From Vibrio sp. HI00D65 (GTDB lineage: Bacteria; Pseudomonadota; Gammaproteobacteria; Enterobacterales; Vibrionaceae), in NCBI RefSeq assembly GCF_001635455.1, contig NZ_LWEH01000255.1:186001-250000 (forward strand): a DNA stretch of 64,000 nt. Reading direction: 5' to 3'. Under the pieces are notes generated by a model that saw only the letters and a program-made list of their open reading frames with translations, did not search any database and had not been told where the DNA came from. Below are positions 28,145 to 36,357 of this stretch, in pieces; position 1 is the first letter of the stretch; each line of letters begins with the position of its first letter. The position numbers and the translations under genes were made by a program.

Positions 28145-28532
28145 GTACCTACTTACCTTCGCTGGTCTATCTGGCGGTATTGCGGTGATGCTTGGCGCGT
28201 TTGCTGCGCACGGTTTAAAGGCGACTTTGCCTGAGTATCTCCTAGGCGTGTTCGAGACAGGGGTTCAGTATCAGTTTATTCATACGTTAGCGATATTAGC
28301 GTGTGGTGCTCTGCTACAGATGAAACTTGGCGCGAAATCACAAAAATATTTTTTCATTGCGGCAATTTGCTTTATCATCGGCATCCTTTGTTTTAGTGGC
28401 AGCCTGTATGCGCTGGCACTGACAGGAATAAAATGGTTTGGCCCAATAACTCCGTTTGGTGGTCTACTATTTATCATTGGTTGGGGAGTCTTCTCCTTCG
28501 CTGCTTTGAATATAAAAGAGGTAACTCAGTGA
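28134..28532 (+). CDS. ygdD: DUF423 membrane protein (YgdD-like)
   Basis: A 132-residue small inner-membrane protein with four hydrophobic segments. [34 protein letters not shown] is the DUF423 signature, and a Gly/Trp-rich C-terminal helix follows. Function unknown. The position between gcvA (and here a hydrolase) and rlmM reproduces E. coli gcvA-ygdD-rlmM. It shares GTGA with the rlmM start. Confidence 0.88.
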   Translation: MKSKYLLTFAGLSGGIAVMLGAFAAHGLKATLPEYLLGVFETGVQYQFIHTLAILACGALLQMKLGAKSQKYFFIAAICFIIGILCFSGSLYALALTGIKWFGPITPFGGLLFIIGWGVFSFAALNIKEVTQ

Positions 28533-29620
28533 AACACGTACTACTTTATTGTCGCTCTGGTTTTGAAAAAGAATGTGCTGGCGAAATTCAAGACAAGGCA
28601 ACACAACTGGAAGTGTTTGGTTTTCCTCGCTTAAAGAGCAATACCGGTTTTGTATTGTTTGAATGTTACCAAGCTGGTGAAGCGGATAAGTTGATCAAAG
28701 AGATCGATTTCCAATCATTGATTTTTGCTCGTCAAATGCTAGCTGTAGCGGTTGAAATCAAAGATCTACCAACCGATGACCGCATCTCTCCAATTCTTGA
28801 AGCACTTTCTGAGAAAGAAGGTTTCCCTCGTTGTGGTGATATCCGTATTGAAACTCCAGATACTAACGAAGCAAAAGAGCTACTGAAGTTCTGTCGTAAG
28901 TTTACCGTTCCAATGCGCCAAGCAATGCGTGGCAAAGGTTTGATGACAGCTAAGGATAATGCTAAGAGGCCTGTGCTTCATTTATGCTTCATCGCACCGG
29001 GTCACTGTTTTGTTGGTTATTCTTACCCAACCAATAACTCACAGTTCTTCATGGGCATCCCTCGTTTGAAGTTCCCTTCAGATGCGCCAAGCCGTTCTAC
29101 ATTGAAGCTAGAAGAAGCGTTCCACGTCTTTATTCCTCGTGATGAGTGGGATGAGCGTCTTGCTCCGGGTATGTGGGGTGTCGACTTAGGTGCTTGTCCA
29201 GGCGGTTGGACTTACCAACTAGTGAAACGTTCTATGTTCGTTCACTGTGTTGATAACGGCATGATGGCAGACAGCCTGATGGAAACTGGTCAAATCAAAC
29301 ACCACATGGTGGATGGCTTTAAGTTCGAACCAGATCGTAAGAACGTCACTTGGATCATCTGTGACATGGTTGAGAAACCTGCGCGCGTTGCACACCTTAT
29401 GGGGGAGTGGATCATCAAAGGTTGGGCGAAAGAAGCACTATTCAACCTTAAACTGCCAATGAAGGGCCGTTACGATGAGGTTCTGCAAGATATTGAGAAC
29501 CTAAAACTGTTCCTGATTGAGAACAAGGTGAAGTTCAAGATGCAGGCGAAGCACCTATATCATGACCGTGAGGAGATCACCGTTCATATTCAGTCGCTTT
29601 CAAACATCTCACCGCACTAA
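28529..29620 (+). CDS. rlmM: 23S rRNA (cytidine-2498 2'-O) methyltransferase
   Basis: A 363-residue enzyme that methylates the ribose of C2498 in 23S rRNA, in the peptidyl-transferase centre. The N-terminal part carries a THUMP-like domain; the C-terminal Rossmann fold has [15 protein letters not shown] (about residues 214-228). I chose GTG at 28529 over in-frame ATG 28433 because it gives the usual length and overlaps the DUF423 stop (GTGA), pointing to coupled translation. A terminator follows. Confidence 0.94.
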   Translation: MKHVLLYCRSGFEKECAGEIQDKATQLEVFGFPRLKSNTGFVLFECYQAGEADKLIKEIDFQSLIFARQMLAVAVEIKDLPTDDRISPILEALSEKEGFPRCGDIRIETPDTNEAKELLKFCRKFTVPMRQAMRGKGLMTAKDNAKRPVLHLCFIAPGHCFVGYSYPTNNSQFFMGIPRLKFPSDAPSRSTLKLEEAFHVFIPRDEWDERLAPGMWGVDLGACPGGWTYQLVKRSMFVHCVDNGMMADSLMETGQIKHHMVDGFKFEPDRKNVTWIICDMVEKPARVAHLMGEWIIKGWAKEALFNLKLPMKGRYDEVLQDIENLKLFLIENKVKFKMQAKHLYHDREEITVHIQSLSNISPH

Positions 29621-29644
29621 TATTAGCGTTGATATACCAGCGAT

Positions 29645-29672
29645 AAAAATGCCCCTTTAAGGGGTATTTTTT
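29645..29672 (+). terminator. rlmM terminator
   Basis: ATGCCCC pairs with GGGGTAT (one wobble) around TTTAA and runs into T residues. Confidence 0.85.
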
Positions 29673-29759
29673 GTATCTAAAATTCGTCAAACACTCGGAT
29701 TTGTGCATCTTGATGAGCATAAAATCGTCGAAATGCCGGCTATTTCAGTATTCGAATGT

Positions 29760-29792
29760 TAAAAAGGCCGTAAGTGATCGAGACTTACGGCC
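29760..29792 (-). terminator. Minus-strand terminator in the rlmM-TonB receptor gap
   Basis: GGCCGTAAGT (29766-29775) pairs perfectly with ACTTACGGCC (29783-29792). Only the minus strand has a T run after the stem (complement of the A run at 29761-29765). A minus-strand transcript should therefore end here, yet no minus-strand gene lies upstream within 2 kb. It could be the end of a small RNA starting near the Fur box at 29925. Confidence 0.6.
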
Positions 29793-29924
29793 ACCTATCT
29801 TCAGGGGTGATACGAAGCAGGATTTATTCAAAGATTCAGCAGCAAAACGAAGTAAGTTTTACAGCGAGGGCATCTTAGCAAAATTTGTTTTATGAAAAGT
29901 AAGTGAACGTAAGTAAAGAATGTA

Positions 29925-29943
29925 AATGATAAGAATTATCATT
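29925..29943. promoter_or_regulatory. Fur box upstream of the TonB-dependent receptor
   Basis: AATGATAAGAATTATCATT has 8-base arms that pair exactly around GAA. The core matches the 7-1-7 Fur pattern TGATAATNATTATCA at all but one position. It lies 58 bases before the receptor start, where Fur with iron would repress. Confidence 0.85.
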
Positions 29944-30001
29944 CAATTTATGTAATATTCACGTCCCCCTGACTTAAATCTATAAAATATAAAAACACAG
30001 T

Positions 30002-32041
30002 ATGAAACTTAAAGCACTTTCAGTAGCCGTTACGGTTGCCTTAACTTCATTTACAGCCCTTGCTGCCGACGAACAAGAAACGGTAGTGGTAATTGGCTCA
30101 GCTCTTGATCAACTTGTTCAGACTGAAATCAACTCTGAAACACTTGAAAAGAAACAAGCATCAGACATTAAGGATGTACTAAATACTATGCCAAGCGTAA
30201 CGGTAGACGGAAACGCACGTTACTCTCGCAAAGTGTATGTACGTGGTATGGAAGACAAGTTTGCCGTGGTGACTATCGATGGTGCTCGTCAAGAAGGTCA
30301 GCTGTTCCACCACTCAGGTGATCAGGCCATTGACCCAGCGATGCTTAAGCGTGCTGAAATTGAATTAGGCGGCAACTCTGCACTGTCGGGTTCAGGTGCG
30401 ATTAACGGCTCATTTAGCTACGAGACAAAAGATCCAAGCGACCTTCTTAAGCCAGGCGAAAGCATTGGTGCTCGAGTTAAAACTAGCTACCAAACGGCTT
30501 ACGAGCGTTTTGCAACCAACGTTGCTGTATATGCAAAAGTAAACGATAAGCTGCAATTTATGGGGATTGCAAACTACTCTGAAGATGGTGACCTGCACAT
30601 CCCAGATCAGGAAGCGGTGACGTCTAAGCAAGGCGAATTGAAGTCTGGCATCGCGAAAGTGGTATTCATCCCGAATGACGCTAATGAATTTAAACTGACT
30701 TTTAACCGATACAATGATGGTGGTAAACGTCAGCTTTCTGGTGAGAAGGCCGGTGCTCTGTATGCGGATGAAGAGCACAATTACCACTCGCTTAACCGTG
30801 ATACTGTGACTCTGCAACACGAATACGATGCAGGTAGTGACTTGGTACACCTAAAAACTAATATCTACTACAACCGCCAGTACATGGACCGTGATGCTCT
30901 AACTGAAGAGTACGGCGATTGGAATCAAGTAAATGGCTCTTGGGAATTTACTAAAGATGGTGACTTATCAATCCCACATCGTGAATACAACGTGACAACC
31001 ATTGGTGGTGACATTCGCAATATCTCTTGGGTTGGTGAGCATGAGCTAACTTACGGCCTTGATGGTTATAAAGCAGAGCAGTGGATTGACGCGGGTGACG
31101 GCGTTTACCAAAGCGGTTCCAAGCAAGGCGAGGCTAAGAAGTACGGCATGGATGGCGGTACCGTGACAGCTTACGGTCTTTACCTGCAAGATATGTACGA
31201 GTTTAGCGACTTCCGTTTAACGACAGGTTTGCGTTATGACGTTCATAAGCTTGGTGGTGTTTACGATGGCGACTTCGACCAGTTGTCCCCTAAATTTAAA
31301 GGAGAATACCAAACCACGGATAATCTAAAACTTCGTGTAGGCTACGGTCGTCTATTCAAAGGCGCGTCATTGCCAGAGACTCTGACAATGAAAGCTGCTG
31401 CAGATGTTAAACAGTCTGATACTAAGGCGATGACGGGTAATAACTATGAGGCTGGTTTTGATTACGAGCTGACACGTCTACTGGCAGCAGACTACGCTAT
31501 TCTAGGTTTTACAGCTTACACCTACAATCTAGATAATCAAATGCACCCAACTAAGAACAACACAACACTGGCTAACCAGTACGATGTTGAAGTGTGGGGT
31601 GTAGAAACGGTACTGAGCTACGCACTAGACTCTCTAAGTGTATACGCTAACCACTCTTACTCGGATGGTGACCAGAAAGATCTAGATAATGGTAAAACAA
31701 GCCACATGAGTAAAACTGGTATTCATAACTTCAAAGCGGGCTTTAACTACAGCCTAAACAGTGAGTTTGTGTTTGGTTGGGACTCTCGCTTCGTTCCTGG
31801 TAATGACTACACGGATGAAGATGGTGAGCAAGTGAAGCGTGCTGGTTTTGCTACGCATAATATCTGGGCGGCTTACACACCTACGTTTGCGAAAGACCTA
31901 GAGATGAATATAGGTGTTGATAACATTCTTGATAAGAAATACGCAGAGCATACTGGCTTTGGTATCTCTTGGGGGTCAGACAAGTACACCAGCTACGAAG
32001 CCGGTCGTAACTTCAAAGCTTCTATCGCTTATAACTTCTAA
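30002..32041 (+). CDS. TonB-dependent outer membrane receptor, iron/heme type
   Basis: A 679-residue outer-membrane barrel. A signal peptide (MKLKALSVAVTVALTSFTALA) is followed by the TonB box region (ETVVVIGSALDQLVQ), the plug (VYVRGMEDKFAVVTIDGARQEGQLFHH) and a 22-strand barrel ending in the terminal aromatic F of YNF. It resembles heme/haemoglobin-family receptors (TonB-hemoglobin type), with FKGASLPETL where these usually have FRAP. A canonical NPNL motif is not seen, so the ligand could be heme, another iron carrier or something else. The Fur box supports iron control. No transport partners lie beside it. Confidence 0.85.
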   Translation: MKLKALSVAVTVALTSFTALAADEQETVVVIGSALDQLVQTEINSETLEKKQASDIKDVLNTMPSVTVDGNARYSRKVYVRGMEDKFAVVTIDGARQEGQLFHHSGDQAIDPAMLKRAEIELGGNSALSGSGAINGSFSYETKDPSDLLKPGESIGARVKTSYQTAYERFATNVAVYAKVNDKLQFMGIANYSEDGDLHIPDQEAVTSKQGELKSGIAKVVFIPNDANEFKLTFNRYNDGGKRQLSGEKAGALYADEEHNYHSLNRDTVTLQHEYDAGSDLVHLKTNIYYNRQYMDRDALTEEYGDWNQVNGSWEFTKDGDLSIPHREYNVTTIGGDIRNISWVGEHELTYGLDGYKAEQWIDAGDGVYQSGSKQGEAKKYGMDGGTVTAYGLYLQDMYEFSDFRLTTGLRYDVHKLGGVYDGDFDQLSPKFKGEYQTTDNLKLRVGYGRLFKGASLPETLTMKAAADVKQSDTKAMTGNNYEAGFDYELTRLLAADYAILGFTAYTYNLDNQMHPTKNNTTLANQYDVEVWGVETVLSYALDSLSVYANHSYSDGDQKDLDNGKTSHMSKTGIHNFKAGFNYSLNSEFVFGWDSRFVPGNDYTDEDGEQVKRAGFATHNIWAAYTPTFAKDLEMNIGVDNILDKKYAEHTGFGISWGSDKYTSYEAGRNFKASIAYNF

Positions 32042-32091
32042 TCATCCGATTAAGTTCAGTTAGGCGGCAGCCGAAAATAACAAAAAGCCTT

Positions 32092-32112
32092 AGTATCGAC
32101 TAAGGCTTTTCC
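32092..32112 (+). terminator. Receptor gene terminator
   Basis: AAAAGCCTTAG pairs perfectly with CTAAGGCTTTT around TATCGA. The pair of A and T runs lets it serve the convergent xni gene too. Confidence 0.85.
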
Positions 32113-32152
32113 ATATTTGGAACTTGGTATAAAAAAGGGTTTCTATGTAGAG

Positions 32153-32926
32153 CTAAGCGCTCGCTTCGTAACGAATATCTTGCAGGTTAAAACCTAAATC
32201 TATGTCAGTTTTGAGAGCTGAGACTTGCTTACACAATCTAGCTGACTCAATGTGTTCATCAAACTTCTTACGATATTTCTTCGGTAAGTCTTCCGCTTGG
32301 TATGCAGTTTCAATATCGGGGTACGAGGTTAATATTTCTTTTGCTGCTTTTGGCCCCACGCCTGGAATACCTGGCACTTGGCTAGAGCTTACACCGGTTA
32401 GTCCCCAGTAATCTGCAAGCTGCTCTGGCTTTACACCAAATTCCGCCTCGATAAAGGGCGTATCTAACCAGCGATGTTGGAAATAGTCTCGGATCTGCAG
32501 GGTTGGCGACAATAATTGGCAGTAGCCCTTGTCTGTAGAGATGATGGTGACGGTTTCGCCATGGTCTGCGACTTTCTTAGCCAGCGTTGCCACTAAATCA
32601 TCAGCTTCATCACCATCGGACAGTAATGAGTCTATGCCTAATTCCCACCAAGCTTGTTGGATCGCATCGAGGCCTTGCATGAGCGGCTCTGGCATGGGTT
32701 TTCGGTTCTGCTTGTATGCCGGCAGTACTTCCGCGCGCCAGCCTCGGTCTTGCAGGTGGTGATCAAACACCGCGATGATATGAGTCGGCTTGGACTCGGC
32801 AATAATCTTATTCAGAGTGCGCGTTGTCGTGGTGATGGTTCTTGCTATATCGGTTGGATCCGGCTGAGCAGAGTGCACGCGTCGGATGAGGTTCAAAGCA
32901 TCGATAATCACAAGATGGATAGACAT
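32153..32926 (-). CDS. xni: Flap endonuclease Xni (exonuclease IX)
   Basis: A 257-residue member of the 5' nuclease family related to the polymerase I exonuclease domain. LVIIDALNLIRRVHS at the start and DEADDLVAT hold metal-binding aspartates, and IPGVGPKAAKEIL (about residues 190-202) is the helix-3-turn-helix DNA-binding element. It acts on branched DNA; the E. coli protein has lost some metal ligands and is only weakly active, and the state here is unclear. Length matches (251-260). Confidence 0.92.
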   Translation of the reverse strand: MSIHLVIIDALNLIRRVHSAQPDPTDIARTITTTTRTLNKIIAESKPTHIIAVFDHHLQDRGWRAEVLPAYKQNRKPMPEPLMQGLDAIQQAWWELGIDSLLSDGDEADDLVATLAKKVADHGETVTIISTDKGYCQLLSPTLQIRDYFQHRWLDTPFIEAEFGVKPEQLADYWGLTGVSSSQVPGIPGVGPKAAKEILTSYPDIETAYQAEDLPKKYRKKFDEHIESARLCKQVSALKTDIDLGFNLQDIRYEASA

Positions 32927-32947
32927 AAGTTTCCACTAAATAGACAA

Positions 32948-32975
32948 TAAAAAAAGGGGCTGCTAGCCCCTTATA
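32948..32975 (-). terminator. ppnN terminator
   Basis: On the minus strand AAGGGGCTAGCAGCCCCTTTTTTT forms a seven-base-pair stem followed by T residues. Confidence 0.85.
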
Positions 32976-33020
32976 GTAACGTATCAGTTAGTGAGTTGAA
33001 ACGTTGGTAACGTAAACGTC

Positions 33021-34385
33021 TCAATCACTTGAAGCGATTTTGTAGCAAGGCACGTAATCGGTACCGCCCGGTAGCTTCATTCGATGTTGTTCAACAAAGT
33101 CGTTAAGTAACTGGTCCATCTTAGTCATCAGCTCTTTGTCACCATCGATAATGAATGGACCGTGTTTTTCTATCTCTAGAATACCCTCAGCTTTGACATT
33201 ACCTGCAACAATACCCGAGAACGCTTTACGCAGATTTGCCGCAAGGCTTTCTGTTTTCTGGTCCATATGTAGGTCGAGTGCTGCCATCGATTCGTGAGTC
33301 GGTTCGAACGGCAGTTGGAACTCAGGTTCAATATGCAGTGACCAGTTATAGCTGTAGGCATCACCGGTCTCTTTACGGTGAGAACGTACGTCCGGCATAG
33401 CTTGCTTCATGATTTTCGCAGCGCGAGCTGGGTCATCAATCACGATCTCATAATGTTTTTGCGCTTCTGGACCTAATGTCTCGCCAATAAACTTATCAAT
33501 CGAGCGGAAGTAAGCTTCGCTCTCTTTTGAGCCCGTTAACACAATCGGCATTGGCTGATCGGCGTTATTCGGGTGCATCATAATACCTAAGATGTACAAC
33601 AGCTCTTCGGCAGTACCTGGACCACCAGGGAAAATGATGATGCCATGTGCCATACGAACAAACGCTTCAAGACGCTTCTCGATGTCTGGCATGATCACTA
33701 GCTCATTCACGATAGGGTTTGGTGGCTCTGCCGCAATGATGGATGGTTCAGTTAGACCTAGGTAACGGTGAGCAGTGTAACGCTGCTTCGCGTGACCAAT
33801 TGCCGCCCCCTTCATTGGGCCTTCCATCGCGCCCGGTCCACAACCGGTACAGATGTTGAGTTCTCGTAGACCTAGTTCATTACCCACTTCACGAGTGTAT
33901 TGGTATTCGTTGGCATTGATTGAGTGACCACCCCAACACACGATAAGGTTCGGTTCGATACCCGGAGTTAGTGCTCCAGCGTTTCTCAAAATACCAAACA
34001 CTAGGTTAGTAATATGAGTGGCGTTGGTTAGGTTAAGCCTTTGGTTGTCGGCTAGGTGCATGTTGACGTACACAATGTCACGCAGCACTGAAAATAGGTG
34101 TTCTTGAATACCCTTGATGATTTCACCATCAACAAAGGCATGCTCTGGCGGATTGCTCAGCTCGAGCTTAATACCACGCTCACGGCGCACGACTTCTACA
34201 TCGAACGATTTGTATTTATCGAGCAATTCCTTGGAGTTGTCGGTATGGCTACCCGAGTTAAGTACCGCTAACGTACAGTTACGATACAGTTGGTACAGAT
34301 CACTAGACGCGGTTTTCTTAAGACGCTCAACCTCAAGTTGAGAGAGTAAATCCATGCTACCGGCAGGGCTGATATGAGTGATCAT
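33021..34385 (-). CDS. ppnN: Nucleotide 5'-monophosphate nucleosidase PpnN (YgdH)
   Basis: A 454-residue enzyme that cleaves nucleoside monophosphates into base and ribose 5-phosphate; the E. coli enzyme is controlled by (p)ppGpp. [14 protein letters not shown] and [16 protein letters not shown] are LOG-family phosphate-binding motifs (about residues 180-193 and 270-285). I moved the start to ATG 34385, which follows AAGGAGG and gives exactly the E. coli length; an upstream in-frame start at 34454 would add 23 residues. The gap 34455-34673 before the next gene shows nothing clear. Confidence 0.94.
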   Translation of the reverse strand: MITHISPAGSMDLLSQLEVERLKKTASSDLYQLYRNCTLAVLNSGSHTDNSKELLDKYKSFDVEVVRRERGIKLELSNPPEHAFVDGEIIKGIQEHLFSVLRDIVYVNMHLADNQRLNLTNATHITNLVFGILRNAGALTPGIEPNLIVCWGGHSINANEYQYTREVGNELGLRELNICTGCGPGAMEGPMKGAAIGHAKQRYTAHRYLGLTEPSIIAAEPPNPIVNELVIMPDIEKRLEAFVRMAHGIIIFPGGPGTAEELLYILGIMMHPNNADQPMPIVLTGSKESEAYFRSIDKFIGETLGPEAQKHYEIVIDDPARAAKIMKQAMPDVRSHRKETGDAYSYNWSLHIEPEFQLPFEPTHESMAALDLHMDQKTESLAANLRKAFSGIVAGNVKAEGILEIEKHGPFIIDGDKELMTKMDQLLNDFVEQHRMKLPGGTDYVPCYKIASSD

Positions 34386-34673
34386 AGTGCCTCCTTGTTG
34401 ATAAGAGCAGGGGGAGACAGTTAAGTAACCCTCTGACTCGAGAGTGAGAAGCAAACGTTGAAAGTGTTTGGTTAAAGGTGAGAGAGTTAACCAGACGAAA
34501 CGGATACGACAGCGTTGCTTAATGGATTATATAAACTGCTCAAGAGCGAATATATGGCATTGCTTGCCAAGAATGCTTGTTAAGCGAATGTTAATCATTA
34601 GCTTAGCAAACATTGAGGAAATTGGTATGTGATAAGTATTTGAAAAAATGAAATAAATTAAATTTAAGGCCGC

Positions 34674-36239
34674 TTAGTGCCAAACAAGTTGGTTGCTACC
34701 GCGCTGTTTTGCCTTATTTAAAGTTTTATTGAGTCGCTCTAATACTTCTTCAGGTGTATCTGACTCTTTGAACTGAGTACTTGCAGCACATAAAGTTATC
34801 GTGATTTGTTGGTCACGGAACTTAAATGGTAAACGGCTCACTTGAGTCTGAATGTTGTGTATCACCTGATGGCAGTATTCATCGGCTTGCTCAGGGAGTA
34901 GTAAGACAAACTCTTCACCAGAAAAACGAGCCACAGTATCAGTGGTGCTGGTTTCTTTGGTGATGGTTCGTGCGATGATTTTCAGAGCTTTATCGCCGGC
35001 TGTGTAACCAAAGCTATCGTTGATCGATTTGAAGTTGTCGATATCAAGCAGTACTAAACGTAGCGAGTGTTGTGCACGAATCCAACGGCGGTACTCAAGT
35101 TCTAAACGATCAGTAAAAGCAGTACGGTTGTAAACCTTCGTTAGAGGATCAAGTAGCATGCGCTGAGCCTGATCTTCTAGACGTTTGCGGTAATCTTGCG
35201 TTACTTCGTACAGTGAATCGAGCTGAGTTTTTCCGTAGCTCATTCGTTCGATCAGTGCCTGCTCTTTTTGCTCTGCATGATTCAGTCTTTCTGATAGAGA
35301 GGCAATTTCATTGAGTAGGGGACTGATCGACTGCTTTAAGCTATCAATATCCATCGCTTTATCTAAAGAGTTCTGACTCTTACTCACTAGCTCCGTCAGC
35401 TCTGAGTTTAGACCTTGGCGATGCTCAAAATAACTTTGGCTTTGATCGGTATTTTGAGCTGCCGTTTTGATGCTCGATGCGAGTGACGCGTTGAGTTGAT
35501 CGATGAACTGCTCAGATTTTTTTCGCTCTAGCGTGGTGCCTTCAATGACCAGTTTGAGGATCTGAAGTGTCAGCTCAAGCAGGTTTTGTGAAGAAACACC
35601 AAGCAATAGCTTTGCGCGAATATCGGTTAGCATGTCACCTGATTCTCCCTCAAAGTCGAGTTCAGTAATCAGATGTTGTAATTCGTTTGATAGGTCGGAA
35701 AGGAGCTCTTGTTCCGGAGATTGGGCAGCGTCAGCAAACTGCGAACGTGAGTTGTTCGCCATAATCTTTATGGCACGCTCATAAATCCCGAGTAGCTTTA
35801 TTGCATGGTCGACTTTCTGACTGCTATTGCATTCGGAGAAGCTAAGTAAGTTTCGTAGGTCTCGTTTGATCTGCGCTGGAAGACCAGTTATGCGTTGCAG
35901 CGTTTCCCCACTGTGCTTAATGCTATCGTCCAGATATCCGTTCTGTTTATCCATAGCCAACGTTTTCTGCTTTAGCATCCTTTCAAGTACTGCCAGCTTT
36001 GGGATCATTGAGCTAATATCTTTTTGCTTTTCTAGCTCTTCCCTAAGGGCAATGAGGTTTTCATCTAAATGGCTATTGCTGCCAACGCACGCGTCGCTTA
36101 ACGATGTGACGATACGCTTTAGAACTTTTTGCTCGCGAATAAATTTGAACGAAGTGTCTCTTTGCGTCAAACGAACTTGCTCTAACTGAAATTTCAGCTG
36201 GTGGAGTTGCGCCTGAATGTCTTTTTCAAGAATGCCCAT
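34674..36239 (-). CDS. Diguanylate cyclase (GGDEF) with coiled-coil N-terminal half
   Basis: A 521-residue cytosolic protein. About 340 residues of heptad-rich helical sequence precede a GGDEF domain that starts at DPLTKVYNRTAF (about residue 361). The active site reads SGEEF, a permitted variant, and DNFKSINDSFGYTAGDKAL is intact, so it should make cyclic di-GMP. The position for the inhibitory RxxD site reads STTD, so product inhibition by that route is unlikely. There is no signal peptide or membrane segment. It lies 118 bases after a TPR protein with a degenerate GGDEF domain, on the same strand. Confidence 0.88.
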   Translation of the reverse strand: MGILEKDIQAQLHQLKFQLEQVRLTQRDTSFKFIREQKVLKRIVTSLSDACVGSNSHLDENLIALREELEKQKDISSMIPKLAVLERMLKQKTLAMDKQNGYLDDSIKHSGETLQRITGLPAQIKRDLRNLLSFSECNSSQKVDHAIKLLGIYERAIKIMANNSRSQFADAAQSPEQELLSDLSNELQHLITELDFEGESGDMLTDIRAKLLLGVSSQNLLELTLQILKLVIEGTTLERKKSEQFIDQLNASLASSIKTAAQNTDQSQSYFEHRQGLNSELTELVSKSQNSLDKAMDIDSLKQSISPLLNEIASLSERLNHAEQKEQALIERMSYGKTQLDSLYEVTQDYRKRLEDQAQRMLLDPLTKVYNRTAFTDRLELEYRRWIRAQHSLRLVLLDIDNFKSINDSFGYTAGDKALKIIARTITKETSTTDTVARFSGEEFVLLLPEQADEYCHQVIHNIQTQVSRLPFKFRDQQITITLCAASTQFKESDTPEEVLERLNKTLNKAKQRGSNQLVWH

Positions 36240-36357
36240 AGATGTATTAAATAGCGCCGCGTAGATCGAACTCGATCATTTTGATGAAATTCCGTTACAT
36301 CGATAATAACAAAACTAAAAATAAGGTCACGAGTTGCAAGTCTTAACCGCTCGCAAA

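Noticed and set aside
29671-29895. A 74-codon open frame after rlmM
   Set aside because: It has no ribosome site and spans the minus-strand terminator hairpin; codon pattern is unlike its neighbours.
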